Shown here: positions 1-9,487 of the stretch, one piece after another
How the letters are laid out: each line of letters opens with the position of its first letter
Position numbering within the stretch: the stretch's first letter is position 1
Assembly: GCA_958434805.1 (NCBI GenBank)
Contig: CAUBDX010000016.1
Location: 1-61,346 of the forward strand
Reading direction: 5' to 3'
Source: an uncultured Phocaeicola sp.
GTDB taxonomy: Bacteria; Bacteroidota; Bacteroidia; Bacteroidales; Bacteroidaceae
Length of the DNA stretch: 61,346 nt
Translations under genes and position numbers: made by a program
The notes under the pieces: model-generated
Seen by the model: the letters and a program-made list of their open reading frames with translations, nothing else
What the model was told of the DNA's origin: nothing
Database searches by the model: none

Positions 1-3
1 GCA

Positions 4-110
4 CAAAGGTAGGTTTAGGAAACATGCGTGTCAAGGCGGAAAATAGAATGCTTACCGTTTTATATTGATTAACTACTTCGCAAAGGTAATTTACAGAATG
101 AAAATATCAA
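4..110 (-). promoter_or_regulatory. Leftward Bacteroidetes-type promoter(s) for a gene beyond the left edge
   Basis: On the minus strand a TACCTTTG box (81-88) lies 19 bp downstream of a TTTTG box (108-112), which matches the Bacteroidetes TTTG/TAnnTTTG promoter. A second TACCTTTG box is at 4-11. Both would drive a gene to the left of the window. The rest of 1-207 shows no gene. The match is by eye only. Confidence 0.55.
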
Positions 111-207
111 AACGCCTCTGTTCTCTTCTGTTTACAAAATCACCGAATGACAAACTAAACAATCATAAATCAATACTATAAGGTCAAAAAAAAAACAAAG
201 AATACAA

Positions 208-954
208 TTACAAATGATAAAACCGGTCCATCATCTCTTTCTTATATTTCTTGGAAACGGTCAATTCTTCAATATTGTTAAAAGGAGGATACATAATGCA
301 ACGGTTATCTTGCACCATCAACAAGTAATTCAGGTTAATAATAAAAGACTGATGGACCTGTACAAAGGCATCATCATACGCACAAAGCTGCTCTGCCGAA
401 GTATTGCGCCTTAAAGGAAGAAACGTACCGTTTGAAAGTGCCACTTCCCATATTTTACGCGACGACTGATAGCGGAAATACCCTATATCCGAAGCCCGTA
501 CTATACGCAAATCACCCGTAGGAGTAACCAGCATAAACGGACGTTCACTCTCCATACACAACGGGGAAAGAAACAGCTTATCTTCTCTCCCGCTATTACT
601 TACTTCTAAACGGGAAAGAATAATTTCCAGTTCTTTCCGGTCAACAGGCTTCAGCAAAAAGTCGAATGCATAATTGCGCAAAGCATCAATCATATATTTA
701 TTATATGCCGTATAAAAGACAATCCGCATATTCCATAATATCCGCTCACGCATCCGCGAAATCAAATCCATTCCTAACATATCCGGAAGTTCAACATCCA
801 GAAACAGCACATCCGGACGGATTTTCTCAATCAATTTCATACCAGACAATCCGTTACGCGCAATCCCTTCGACTACCAGCTGGGGATATGACTTTAAAAG
901 AAAACACAAGTTATCAATGGCACTTTCGTCATCGTCTATGATAACTACTCTCAT
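208..954 (-). CDS. LytTR-family response regulator
   Basis: Two-component response regulator of 248 aa. The N-terminal receiver domain (about residues 1-120) has the acidic pocket IIDDDES, the phospho-acceptor Asp in VLFLDVELPD, and the conserved Lys in LLKPVD. The C-terminal half (about 145-248) looks like a LytTR DNA-binding domain, including the run FVQVHQSFIINLNYL. The start at 954 (MRVVII) puts the receiver at the usual distance from the N-terminus; upstream ATGs at 963 and 969 are also in frame. The gene begins inside the 3' end of the sensor kinase gene, so the two are co-transcribed and probably translationally coupled. This is a classic LytS/LytR-type pair; the target genes are not evident. 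Confidence 0.9.
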   Translation of the reverse strand: MRVVIIDDDESAIDNLCFLLKSYPQLVVEGIARNGLSGMKLIEKIRPDVLFLDVELPDMLGMDLISRMRERILWNMRIVFYTAYNKYMIDALRNYAFDFLLKPVDRKELEIILSRLEVSNSGREDKLFLSPLCMESERPFMLVTPTGDLRIVRASDIGYFRYQSSRKIWEVALSNGTFLPLRRNTSAEQLCAYDDAFVQVHQSFIINLNYLLMVQDNRCIMYPPFNNIEELTVSKKYKKEMMDRFYHL

Positions 955-2998
955 CTTTCCCATAAACATTTTTCTTTAATTGATATTGATAATGAAGAGG
1001 TAAAACAAATCGGACCTCACATCCGGTTTCTCCATCTCCTACTGGAACATTATTCATGTTCATCATAATCGGCATGCGGTTATATGAATTGAGTAACTGA
1101 ATCGTTTGAGTGATTACTTTCATCCCGGTGCCTGTTCCCTTGCTTGCACTTTGCCTATGATAGCCTCCCCCGTTATCACAAATTACAATTTCTACAGATT
1201 CACCTTTCAAGACGATACGGATACTAAGCAGACGTTTTCCCTCCTTCAGACGCAGTCCGTGCTTCATGGCATTTTCTACCGGAATTTGTAACAGCATCGA
1301 AGGAACATAGACTTCATTAAGCTGCAATTTTTCATCTATCACCAGCTGATATGAAAACAAACTGCCCAATGTGGCTTTTTCCAGATGAATATAGGTTTCC
1401 ACAAAATCGAGTTCATCGGCCAAAGTAACAGCAAGACTATCGGTCATCTCCAAGTTTCTACGAAACAGTTTAATCAGTCCCGCCAGATTGGCGCTTTTTG
1501 AATCGTCATTTTGAAGATTCACCTCACGGCTCAACACGTTAAAAATAAAATGAGGAGAAATCCGGTTACGTATGTTTTCAAGACGAAGCGAAGTAATAGC
1601 CTGCTGCAAGCCCCACTGCTCGCGGTCACGGCGACGCTTGAAATACAAGACCAGCACTGTAGCTACCGCCACCAGTAAAAGTCCACCTAACACTACAGCA
1701 TAAAACCATTGATGAAGCCGCAAGAGCTGGTTTTCTTTTTCGCGGATTGAAATTTCCTTTTTCATCAATGTACTGTCTTGACGATACTTTAAAGCAATCT
1801 CTTCAGCCCGCATCTTTACACGCTCATTGCGGATAGAATCATCTATCCGCTGATTTTCCTGCTGAAAATAATAGGCTCGCTTAAAATCGCCTGCCTTTTC
1901 GTAATAATGCTGCAGATTACGGTTCCGGCTGTGTACCATTCCAGGTTCAATATATGACGGTTTTACCGCTTCACGTATTCTGCGGGTGGCTGTTTTCACA
2001 TCTCCTTGTTCAAGAGCCAGCTCTATTAGCTGAGAATCAATATAATAGAGGGCACTGTTGTTTTTTATTGAATGAAAGAAATCATAACAACGCTCTAAAT
2101 AACAAGAAGCTGAGTCTGTTTGATGCAGCAGCAAAAAAACCTCTCCTAAGTTAATCATAGTAAGGTTACGCTCAAATTCCATCCCCGGATTCTGATTACA
2201 AAGCGACAATGACCGGCGGAAATAAAGCAAAGCTGTCTGATAGTCTTTCCGGATGTAATAAGAGTTTCCCCGGTTGTTCAGATAAATATGCTTTTCGTAG
2301 GGCTTCATAGAGGCATACGAATGTTCTGCCAGATTATAATAATAATCACACATCTGAAAATCACGCAATTCCATGCTCACTTGCCCTAATCCGTAATAAG
2401 CAGGGAAGCGCTTTTCTTCGGGTATTTCTTTTGCATCAAAAGCATATAAAGCCTGACGATACCAATAGGCTCCCAAGTCATAACGCCCATGTCGCACATT
2501 GGCATCGGCTAAGTTCAGGCAAATATCGGGCAAATTGCTTAAGTCTGCTTCCTTGGCATATCCATAGGCCTTCTCAAAAAAGATACAAGCGGAATCCATC
2601 AGGGCTTTACGGGCATACACATTCCCCTTCATATTATAAACAGAGGCATAAAGTTCTTTACCATGCAGGCTTTCTTCATGCTGTTTGCAGTAAGATTCAA
2701 CCAGATGAAACAGTTGGAATAACGAGTCTGTTTCCGAAACAAAAAACTTAATTCGCATCTTCAGCAGAATCAAGCGAAAATAAAAGGCACTGTCTTTTTC
2801 TTTTACAAGCATACTGTCAATCATTGAATTTACAGCATGTGGGTCTTGGGTAAGCGAATCTACCAAGCTCTGAAGCAAGGCTTCATGCTCCTGAGAGATA
2901 AGAGAATCTGCTTTTGTTTCCTGCCGCATACACCCGGCCATGCATACAGAAAATGTCAGACTTATCCATATTGTAAAATAGAATAACTTACGTGTCAT
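929..2998 (-). CDS. TPR-containing sensor histidine kinase (LytS-like His_kinase), lipoprotein-type N-terminus
   Basis: Sensor kinase of 689 aa from the preferred start at 2998; a longer reading from 3049 is possible, but the signal sequence begins at MTRKLFYF. A hydrophobic leader ends in a lipobox-like MAGC, then come TPR-like helical repeats (about 40-400), a coiled region, one transmembrane segment (WFYAVVLGGLLLVAVATVLV) and a cytoplasmic His_kinase domain with the phospho-acceptor motif ISPHFIFN and an ATPase N box (IPVENAMKHGL) and G box (DNGGGY). The domain order periplasmic TPR, membrane helix, kinase is common in Bacteroides. A cleaved lipoprotein leader together with a second membrane helix would anchor the protein at two places. 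The partner is the overlapping LytTR regulator. The ligand is unknown. Confidence 0.85.
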   Translation of the reverse strand: MTRKLFYFTIWISLTFSVCMAGCMRQETKADSLISQEHEALLQSLVDSLTQDPHAVNSMIDSMLVKEKDSAFYFRLILLKMRIKFFVSETDSLFQLFHLVESYCKQHEESLHGKELYASVYNMKGNVYARKALMDSACIFFEKAYGYAKEADLSNLPDICLNLADANVRHGRYDLGAYWYRQALYAFDAKEIPEEKRFPAYYGLGQVSMELRDFQMCDYYYNLAEHSYASMKPYEKHIYLNNRGNSYYIRKDYQTALLYFRRSLSLCNQNPGMEFERNLTMINLGEVFLLLHQTDSASCYLERCYDFFHSIKNNSALYYIDSQLIELALEQGDVKTATRRIREAVKPSYIEPGMVHSRNRNLQHYYEKAGDFKRAYYFQQENQRIDDSIRNERVKMRAEEIALKYRQDSTLMKKEISIREKENQLLRLHQWFYAVVLGGLLLVAVATVLVLYFKRRRDREQWGLQQAITSLRLENIRNRISPHFIFNVLSREVNLQNDDSKSANLAGLIKLFRRNLEMTDSLAVTLADELDFVETYIHLEKATLGSLFSYQLVIDEKLQLNEVYVPSMLLQIPVENAMKHGLRLKEGKRLLSIRIVLKGESVEIVICDNGGGYHRQSASKGTGTGMKVITQTIQLLNSYNRMPIMMNMNNVPVGDGETGCEVRFVLPLHYQYQLKKNVYGKDESSYHRR

Positions 2999-3190
2999 AG
3001 CATTTATATAGGATTTTGACAAAAATAAATAAAATGAATCAAGCAGCAAAGTTCAATAATTGATTTTATACAATATTTTTTAATTATTTTTTACGAATTG
3101 ACAACAAAAGCTTATTTCCTTTACAGAAAAATTACAATCATGTATCAAACTACCGAAGTTTCTCCGTATCTTTATCCAAAATAAAATAAG

Positions 3191-4321
3191 ATGGCTGGTA
3201 TTTATCTTCATATTCCTTTTTGCAAGCAACGCTGCATTTATTGTGATTTCTTTTCTACTCTTCAAAGTGAACGCATACCGGGGTATATTCACGCTTTATG
3301 CCAAGAAATTGAGTGGAGGAAAGACTATCTATCAAATGAGCCCATTGAAACAATTTACTTGGGCGGAGGGACTCCGTCGCTACTTAACGAAAACGACTTT
3401 CAAAAATTGTTTGATACTATTTTCCGTACCTTTTCTCTTGCCGAATGCCCGGAAATCACAATGGAGGCCAATCCGGATGACCTAACCCCAGAATACATCA
3501 CACTACTCCGCAGGCTCCCTTTCAATCGTATCAGCATGGGTATCCAAACTTTTAATGATGCTATTTTAAAACGGCTTAACCGGCGTCATACTGCCCGGCA
3601 GGCGACAGAGGCTTTTGCAAACTGCCGGGAAGCAGGATTCAACAATATCAGCATTGATTTGATGTACGGACTGCCGGGAGAAACAACTGAAACATGGAGT
3701 ATGGACTTACAAAAAGCCATTGACATGAAGCCGGAGCATTTGTCTGCCTATCATTTAATTTATGAGGAAGGGACTCAGCTGTGGAAACTGCGCGAACAGC
3801 ATCGTGTAGAAGAAGCCGACGAGGATACAAGTCTCACATTTTTCAAAATGCTGATTCATCGCTTAAAAGAACAGGGGTATCAACATTATGAAATCTCCAA
3901 TTTTTGCTTGCCGGGGTTACACTCCCGACATAATTCCAGCTACTGGACGGGCAAGAAGTATTTGGGATGCGGAGCAGCTGCACATTCGTATAACGGAACT
4001 TCACGACAGTGGAATCTGGCTTCGCTAAATGGATATATAAAAGGAATAACAGAGGGAAAAGAAGTGGCCGAGACTGAAGAACTCGACTTATATACCCGAT
4101 ATAATGATTTTGTAATCACTACGCTACGCACCTGTTGGGGAATGTCTCTTTCCCGCTTGAAGCAAGATTTCGGAAACATACTTTATGATTACTGCTTACG
4201 CATGGCAGCCCCATACCTGAAACAAAACAAACTGACCTGCAAAGATGAGGTCTTAAAACTGAGCGAAGAAGGTATCTTTGTTTCAGACGGAATAATGAGT
4301 GACCTGCTTTGGGTGGAATAA
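3191..4321 (+). CDS. hemW: Radical SAM heme chaperone HemW (oxygen-independent coproporphyrinogen III oxidase-like)
   Basis: Protein of 376 aa, full length for HemW. The radical SAM [4Fe-4S] motif CxxxCxxC is near the N-terminus as FCKQRCIYCDF, followed by the SAM-binding GGGTPS and the EANPDD segment. The C-terminal HemW domain has the run GLHSRHNSSYWTGKKYLGCG. It lacks the extended N-terminus of true HemN, which fits a heme-trafficking chaperone rather than the decarboxylase. It is transcribed divergently from the TPR kinase and converges on glmM, with a shared hairpin between. Function is inferred from family. Confidence 0.9.
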   Translation: MAGIYLHIPFCKQRCIYCDFFSTLQSERIPGYIHALCQEIEWRKDYLSNEPIETIYLGGGTPSLLNENDFQKLFDTIFRTFSLAECPEITMEANPDDLTPEYITLLRRLPFNRISMGIQTFNDAILKRLNRRHTARQATEAFANCREAGFNNISIDLMYGLPGETTETWSMDLQKAIDMKPEHLSAYHLIYEEGTQLWKLREQHRVEEADEDTSLTFFKMLIHRLKEQGYQHYEISNFCLPGLHSRHNSSYWTGKKYLGCGAAAHSYNGTSRQWNLASLNGYIKGITEGKEVAETEELDLYTRYNDFVITTLRTCWGMSLSRLKQDFGNILYDYCLRMAAPYLKQNKLTCKDEVLKLSEEGIFVSDGIMSDLLWVE

Positions 4322-4325
4322 AACA

Positions 4326-4371
4326 TGCGGATTATCACGGTGAATCACATTCATTATCCGGATAATCCGCA
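4326..4371. terminator. Bidirectional terminator hairpin between hemW and glmM
   Basis: The arms TGCGGATTATC (4326-4336) and GATAATCCGCA (4361-4371) are perfect complements around a 24-nt loop. The hairpin is followed by a T-rich tract on the plus strand and lies between two convergent genes. Confidence 0.7.
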
Positions 4372-4408
4372 CGCTGTTTTATCAGAATTTACGCTTGCCT
4401 TGCTCTAA

Positions 4409-5797
4409 TTATTTAGCCAGGCTATACACGATATCCATAATCTGCTTACCCAGTTCGTCGGCTGCTTCCATTGTAGAAGCTTCTGAGTAAACTCGGATAA
4501 TGGGTTCAGTATTACTCTTACGCAAGTGTACCCATTTATCGGGGAAGTCAATCTTCACTCCGTCAATGTCATTAATTTCTTCCTGCTTGTACAGTTCTTT
4601 CACTTTTGCAAGAATAGCATCGACATCCGTTTCGGGAGTCAGGTCGATACGGTTCTTGGCTATAAAATAAGCCGGATAAGTGGCACGAAGTTCACTCACT
4701 TTCTTTCCTTCATGTGCCAGATGACTCAAGAAAAGAGCAATACCTACCAGAGCATCACGTCCGTAATGCGATTCCGGATAAATCACCCCGCCGTTGCCTT
4801 CACCGCCAATTACGGCATGCGTATCTTTCATCTTTGTAACCACATTCACTTCGCCCACTGCAGATGCATTATATTCCATGCCATACTTGCGGGTTACATC
4901 ACGCAATGCACGAGTAGAGCTCAGATTTGAGACGGTATTACCCGGAGTATGCTTCAATACATAATCGGCTACCGTTACCAAGGTATATTCTTCGCCATAC
5001 ATCGTACCGTCTTCGCAAATCATCGCCAGGCGGTCAACATCGGGGTCAACTACAAATGCCACATCCGCTTTACCGTCTTTCATCAAATTCATGATGTCTC
5101 CCAAGTTCTTTTCAAGTGGCTCCGGATTATGCTGAAAGTTTCCGGTAGGTTCACAATAGAGTTTCTCTACATGCTTCACACCCAACTGTTCCAACAGCTG
5201 AGGCAGTACGATACCACCCACAGAGTTCACACAGTCGATGGCTACACGGAAATTGGCTTTACGAATCGCTTCCACATCCACCAGTTTCAGTGCCAGCACA
5301 CTGTCAATATGCTTTTGATTATAGGTATGGTCTTCTGTATAGTTCCCTATATGATCAACATCTGCAAATTCAAAGGCTTCTGCCTCTGCTATGCGAAGCA
5401 CTTCATTTCCTTCGGCAGCGTTCAAGAACTCACCGTGTTCATTCAGCAGTTTCAAGGCATTCCACTGCTTAGGGTTATGGCTGGCAGTCAATATAATACC
5501 ACCACAAGCTCCTTCCATGGTAACCGCAAGTTCGGTAGTAGGCGTAGAAGCCAGTCCGATGTTTACCACATCAAAGCCCATTCCCATCAAGGTTCCGCAA
5601 ACCACGTTTTTCACCATTTCACCGGAAATACGCGCATCGCGTCCCACAACTATCTTATTACTCTTCACCGTTGCTGTACGGCGAATCAGTGTTGCATAAG
5701 CCGAAGTAAACTTTACAATGTCTAAAGGGTTTAATCCCTCACCGGCATGTCCGCCTATCGTACCGCGAATACCGGAAATTGATTTAATAAGTGTCAT
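4409..5797 (-). CDS. glmM: Phosphoglucosamine mutase (phosphohexomutase family)
   Basis: Alpha-D-phosphohexomutase of 462 aa, probably interconverting glucosamine-6-P and glucosamine-1-P for UDP-GlcNAc and peptidoglycan/LPS synthesis. The four family signatures are visible: the phosphoserine loop TASHNPKQWNA, the metal-binding DPDVDR, the sugar-binding loop GGEGNGGV, and the phosphate-binding RKSNTEPIIRV. The sugar loop differs from the bacterial GlmM form GGEQSGH, so phosphomannomutase or phosphoglucomutase activity cannot be excluded from sequence. It stands alone, with only 41 nt to the upstream lipoprotein gene. Confidence 0.85.
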   Translation of the reverse strand: MTLIKSISGIRGTIGGHAGEGLNPLDIVKFTSAYATLIRRTATVKSNKIVVGRDARISGEMVKNVVCGTLMGMGFDVVNIGLASTPTTELAVTMEGACGGIILTASHNPKQWNALKLLNEHGEFLNAAEGNEVLRIAEAEAFEFADVDHIGNYTEDHTYNQKHIDSVLALKLVDVEAIRKANFRVAIDCVNSVGGIVLPQLLEQLGVKHVEKLYCEPTGNFQHNPEPLEKNLGDIMNLMKDGKADVAFVVDPDVDRLAMICEDGTMYGEEYTLVTVADYVLKHTPGNTVSNLSSTRALRDVTRKYGMEYNASAVGEVNVVTKMKDTHAVIGGEGNGGVIYPESHYGRDALVGIALFLSHLAHEGKKVSELRATYPAYFIAKNRIDLTPETDVDAILAKVKELYKQEEINDIDGVKIDFPDKWVHLRKSNTEPIIRVYSEASTMEAADELGKQIMDIVYSLAK

Positions 5798-5838
5798 CTT
5801 ATTTTTAAGGTTTTAAGTTTATCAATAACCATCAAGAG

Positions 5839-6504
5839 TTATTTTGCCAAAGTATAGGTTATTTCATAATAGCATGGATATACATACTGCATAGCCAATG
5901 AAGAGCCTTCACTGTGAGGAACAATCAAGCGTACGCGGGCAATCTTTTTTGAATCGGTGGTACGTCCTACTTTCAAGAAGCGCAAAGGCAACAGCCAGCC
6001 AGAAGGAACAGCGGTACTGCTATACGCTTGATACATAATTGAATTTCCCTGAAAAGAACCAGAATAAGAATTACCGCTAATCGTTACCTTAAATTCTTCA
6101 GGCGAAGGATAGCTGTTCATACGCAAGTTCCCGGCTAATGTATCTCCAGCAGAGAACATATTATCACGACTCTGGATAGCAATTTCCATGAAACGGGTCA
6201 GCATATCATGATTACCGTCTTCCAGTACTTTATCTCCATCTCCTTTATACGAAATGTTCATATAAACCCCACTTTCATCGAATAAGGCAAACTCATTGGC
6301 TTTTGTCATCGAATCCTGAGCAATAAACTGGCTCTCACTGATAAAGGTAGCCCCAATCGAATCGGTAAGCTTACTTTTAAAGTGCTCTATGGCATCTGCT
6401 TCTTCTTCCTTCATTTCAGCATAAGTTTTGCCATTATTACAACTTTGCAAACCTAAAGCAATCGTACAAACGACGAACAACAGAGATAATTGTATCTTTT
6501 TCAT
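5839..6504 (-). CDS. DUF4827 family lipoprotein
   Basis: Protein of 221 aa with a signal peptide ending in a lipobox (ALGLQSC; acylated Cys near residue 22), so probably a lipid-anchored periplasmic or outer-membrane protein. The body resembles the Bacteroidales DUF4827 family, which is distantly FKBP-like; this is recognition by eye and no catalytic residue can be named. It has its own promoter and sits between the DHH phosphoesterase and glmM. The function is unknown. Confidence 0.75.
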   Translation of the reverse strand: MKKIQLSLLFVVCTIALGLQSCNNGKTYAEMKEEEADAIEHFKSKLTDSIGATFISESQFIAQDSMTKANEFALFDESGVYMNISYKGDGDKVLEDGNHDMLTRFMEIAIQSRDNMFSAGDTLAGNLRMNSYPSPEEFKVTISGNSYSGSFQGNSIMYQAYSSTAVPSGWLLPLRFLKVGRTTDSKKIARVRLIVPHSEGSSLAMQYVYPCYYEITYTLAK

Positions 6505-6532
6505 TCTTTCTTGTTTCTTTTATTACGAAGGG

Positions 6533-6540
6533 CAAAAGTA
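6533..6540 (-). promoter_or_regulatory. -7 box of the DUF4827 lipoprotein gene
   Basis: TACTTTTG on the minus strand, 29 nt before the ATG at 6504, matches TAnnTTTG. No clear -33 TTTG is seen. Confidence 0.5.
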
Positions 6541-6605
6541 ATAAATTGCCCGACATATCTGCCCCTAAGCAGAAAATAAATAACTAATTTTATAGGATAA
6601 TTTAC

Positions 6606-7643
6606 TTAACTTTTCAATAATTGATTTTCGAACTTAACCAAAGCTTGCTTGAAAAGATTTACTGCCTCATCCATGCTTCCATAAAACTCACCTCCCGATG
6701 CATTCAAATGTCCTCCGCCATTAAAGAATTCCGAAGCCACCTGATTACAAGGGAACGTTCCGACTGAGCGCAAGGATACTTTAATCATTTTCTTTTCGGC
6801 ATCCTCACGTAAAAAGACCGAAAAGCAAACGTCTTTTATCTGCAAAGGCATATTGACAAAACCTTCCGTGTCGCCTTTCACACTGCAAAAACGCTCCTGT
6901 TCTTCTTGCGACAGGCAAATCAGCGCTGCACGGAAAGGAGGAAATACTTGCATTTTCTCATAAAGCACATATCCCATCAGGCGCAGGCGGTTTTCCGAAT
7001 AAGTATGAAATACCTTCCGGTAGATTTCATCCTTATCTATTCCTTTCGACAGCAATTCGCTGATGATGAAATATATTTCCCGGTTGTTTGAGTTATAGGT
7101 GAATCCGCCCGTATCGGTCATCATACCGGTGTAAATACATTCAGCCCCTTCCAGAGTGATGTCATCAAAGCAGCCCATGCGGCAAATCAGACGGAAGACC
7201 AACTCGGATGTTGAAGATATTCCGGGGTGCGAAATCGTCACACGGCAGAAAGGCTCCGGATTTAAATGATGGTCAATCATTACCTTACGGGCTTTCGATT
7301 CAGCCACCGGTTTAGCCACTGCATCAATGCGCGACAACGCATTGAAATCAAGGCAGCAAATCACATCGGCTTCAAGAATCAACCGGTCGGCAAACTCTGT
7401 ATATTTATCATAACGAATAATATCTTTAGCTCCAGGCATCCAGCGCAGGAAATCGGGAAAAGCATTGGGCACAACAACATGTACGTTCTTATCTTGGCTT
7501 ACAAGATAATGATACAGCCCCAACGAAGAGCCCAGCGCATCACCGTCGGGTGAAACATGCGTCACGATAACTATTTTTTCAGCCCGGTCAAAATAAGTTT
7601 CAACTTTATCAATGTTGGCTTGAAGAATTACTTTTGATAACAT
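6606..7643 (-). CDS. DHH/DHHA1 phosphoesterase (NrnA-like oligoribonuclease/pAp phosphatase)
   Basis: Protein of 345 aa with the DHH-family motifs in order: HVSPDGDALGSS (metal binding, about residue 30), CLDFNA, the name-giving DHH in MIDHHLNPE, and the DHHA1 substrate motif GGGHLNASGG near the C-terminus. The family breaks down short oligoribonucleotides and dephosphorylates 3'-phosphoadenosine 5'-phosphate. It is a single gene with its own -7 box. The length is typical of NrnA, and much shorter than RecJ. Confidence 0.88.
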   Translation of the reverse strand: MLSKVILQANIDKVETYFDRAEKIVIVTHVSPDGDALGSSLGLYHYLVSQDKNVHVVVPNAFPDFLRWMPGAKDIIRYDKYTEFADRLILEADVICCLDFNALSRIDAVAKPVAESKARKVMIDHHLNPEPFCRVTISHPGISSTSELVFRLICRMGCFDDITLEGAECIYTGMMTDTGGFTYNSNNREIYFIISELLSKGIDKDEIYRKVFHTYSENRLRLMGYVLYEKMQVFPPFRAALICLSQEEQERFCSVKGDTEGFVNMPLQIKDVCFSVFLREDAEKKMIKVSLRSVGTFPCNQVASEFFNGGGHLNASGGEFYGSMDEAVNLFKQALVKFENQLLKS

Positions 7644-7682
7644 ATATGTTTTTTAAATCTAATGCTTTAGCTTATTAGAGGG

Positions 7683-7690
7683 CAAAAATA
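7683..7690 (-). promoter_or_regulatory. -7 box of the DHH phosphoesterase gene
   Basis: TATTTTTG on the minus strand, 40 nt before the ATG at 7643. It fits TAnnTTTG; the -33 element is not clear. Confidence 0.5.
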
Positions 7691-7777
7691 CAAATTTATT
7701 TCTATTCATCCCCGTATTAAAGGGGATATTTTATTCGCCGCTACGGCTCTTTCAGGGAAAGTTGCAGACAAGGGCTC

Positions 7778-7865
7778 AGTACTTCCAAGGAAGTACTGAA
7801 GTACTCTCATGGAAATACTCGAGTACTTTCAGGGAAGTACTGCGGTATGCTCGGGGAAGTACTGA
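7778..7865. repeat. Four degenerate 22-bp tandem units (intergenic array 1)
   Basis: Units at 7778-7799, 7800-7821, 7822-7843 and 7844-7865, each exactly 22 bp. The core AGTACTTYCAAGGAAGTACT is an imperfect palindrome, kept best in units 1 and 3; unit 4 keeps only the right half. A weaker copy may lie at 7745-7766. The array lies between the comEC stop and the promoter of the DHH gene and is not coding. No known repeat family was recognised. Confidence 0.8.
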
Positions 7866-7879
7866 ACCAATGTCTTATA

Positions 7880-9487
7880 TCAAAAAAACAAAGAAAGAAT
7901 AAAGATATCGGCCAATAGCAGCATACCGATTAAACAATACCGCTTATGGTGTAATCCATAGGCATAAACCATCAGCAATCCCACACACAGCAACAATGCC
8001 TGAAAGCCTGACACATGCAAGGAGGTCAGCTGAGAGCCTGCCAGACCTTCCACCCATGTCATCGACGTATTTAACGCTTCGGCCGAAAGTTCCAATACAC
8101 GCACCGCCCATTTTCCAAGCAAGGGAACAGGCTCCAGCAAAAAAGAAGCAAGAGCGCTTCCCAGTATACAGACAGCCAGCGGGGAAACGAATAAGTTTGC
8201 AAGCAAAAAATAAGAAGGAAAAGTTCCAAAATAATACAATACAAACGGCAAGGTACCCAGTTGTGCTATAAAAGAAAGTGCAAGGATATTCCAGACAGAC
8301 CTCAAACCTGCATACCGGAATGGACAATGTGCCGAGAGTAGCGGATAAAAACAAAGAATAGAGGCTACAGCCACAAACGACAGCTGAAAGCTGACATCAA
8401 AAAGATAAAAAGGCTGGTAAAGCAGCATCAGAAATGCAACAAATACCAATGAGGGCATTCCTGAGAAACGACCCTCGGTTAGCAGAGAAGCCAATACGTA
8501 AAGCGAAAACATAGTTACAGCACGCACCACCGAGGGGCTCAGCCCTGCAATAAAAGCGAAAGCCCACAGCAAGACAACCACCATAAAGGAAACAGCCTGT
8601 CTGCCTGAGCGAAAACGGGTCAATGGATAAAACAGTCCTGTCAACATACCGGCCAGGATCCCCACATGTAACCCTGACAAGGCAAGTACATGACTGGCTC
8701 CAGCTGCATTATATGTTGCTTTTAAATCGGGAGTCAGTTCCCTCTTATCGCCTACTGTCAAAGCGGATACTACCGCAAAAGCTTCTCCTTGCAACCCCCA
8801 AGCACGGTAAACTTCACTGATTTTTTGCTGCACAACAGCTGCATACTGACGCAATGTCAATCCACGGCTATTTGGCAAACGCTTCCAATGACCAGAAAAA
8901 GCAACAGCCGTACCACTTATTCCTTTCCGTTCCAAATAAGTCGCATAATCAAAACCGGCATCTTTAAAAGACGGACGAGATACCCGTGAGTAAAAACAAA
9001 CGCTGTCTCCACAGCGCAAAGGAGCAGCAAGCGAATCGGGCATCCAATAAAGTAAAATGGAGTGCTGTAATAACCGTGACGGCAACGTATCTTCTACAGA
9101 CCGGACTGACGACAAACGAACTTCTGCCTGCAAGGTCTTACCGCGTACTTCGGGTACCGTTTCTACTACGCCACAATAAAGCAGCTTCCTCCCATCCCAT
9201 GTGAAATGTACCCGCTCATGCTCCATCAGCACCCGTGTACCTCCCAACAGCACAAAAGCCAATCCTCCAACCACTCCAAAAAGAAAACGCTGATTATACC
9301 CCAACGTACGGTAAAGAGAAAAAAGGATTAAAGCCGTTACAGTAAAACACAAGGCTACCGCCTTCCATGTCAGCCAATCAATCGCCAGCGTATTGAATAA
9401 AAAAATTCCGGTCGCCATCCAAAGCGTCAACCGGAATAAAGGATAAGCTGTAAAGTGCGGAGCGTTTTCCACCTCATTTTCCTCCAA
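7880..9487 (-). CDS. comEC: ComEC/Rec2-family DNA-uptake channel protein, without a C-terminal metallo-beta-lactamase domain
   Basis: Polytopic inner-membrane protein of about 535 aa. An N-terminal DUF4131-like/OB-fold part (to about residue 220) is followed by the Competence domain, recognised by ASHVLALSGLHVGI and SPSVVRAVTMF, with roughly ten membrane helices. ComEC carries single-stranded DNA across the inner membrane in transformation. The metallo-beta-lactamase domain present in many homologues is absent here and the protein ends in membrane helices. The start is unresolved: TTG at 9487 (overlapping the end of rpe), GTG at 9472 (2 nt after the rpe stop) or ATG at 9418. It is probably co-transcribed with rpe. 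Confidence 0.82.
   Translation of the reverse strand: MEENEVENAPHFTAYPLFRLTLWMATGIFLFNTLAIDWLTWKAVALCFTVTALILFSLYRTLGYNQRFLFGVVGGLAFVLLGGTRVLMEHERVHFTWDGRKLLYCGVVETVPEVRGKTLQAEVRLSSVRSVEDTLPSRLLQHSILLYWMPDSLAAPLRCGDSVCFYSRVSRPSFKDAGFDYATYLERKGISGTAVAFSGHWKRLPNSRGLTLRQYAAVVQQKISEVYRAWGLQGEAFAVVSALTVGDKRELTPDLKATYNAAGASHVLALSGLHVGILAGMLTGLFYPLTRFRSGRQAVSFMVVVLLWAFAFIAGLSPSVVRAVTMFSLYVLASLLTEGRFSGMPSLVFVAFLMLLYQPFYLFDVSFQLSFVAVASILCFYPLLSAHCPFRYAGLRSVWNILALSFIAQLGTLPFVLYYFGTFPSYFLLANLFVSPLAVCILGSALASFLLEPVPLLGKWAVRVLELSAEALNTSMTWVEGLAGSQLTSLHVSGFQALLLCVGLLMVYAYGLHHKRYCLIGMLLLADIFILSLFF

Noticed and set aside
4949..5725. 258-codon plus-strand ORF
   Set aside because: Antisense to glmM, whose full set of family motifs is intact; His/Tyr-rich composition typical of a shadow frame.
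7778..7865. CRISPR array or phage attachment site at the 22-bp units
   Set aside because: Units abut without spacers, differ from each other and have no recombinase nearby.
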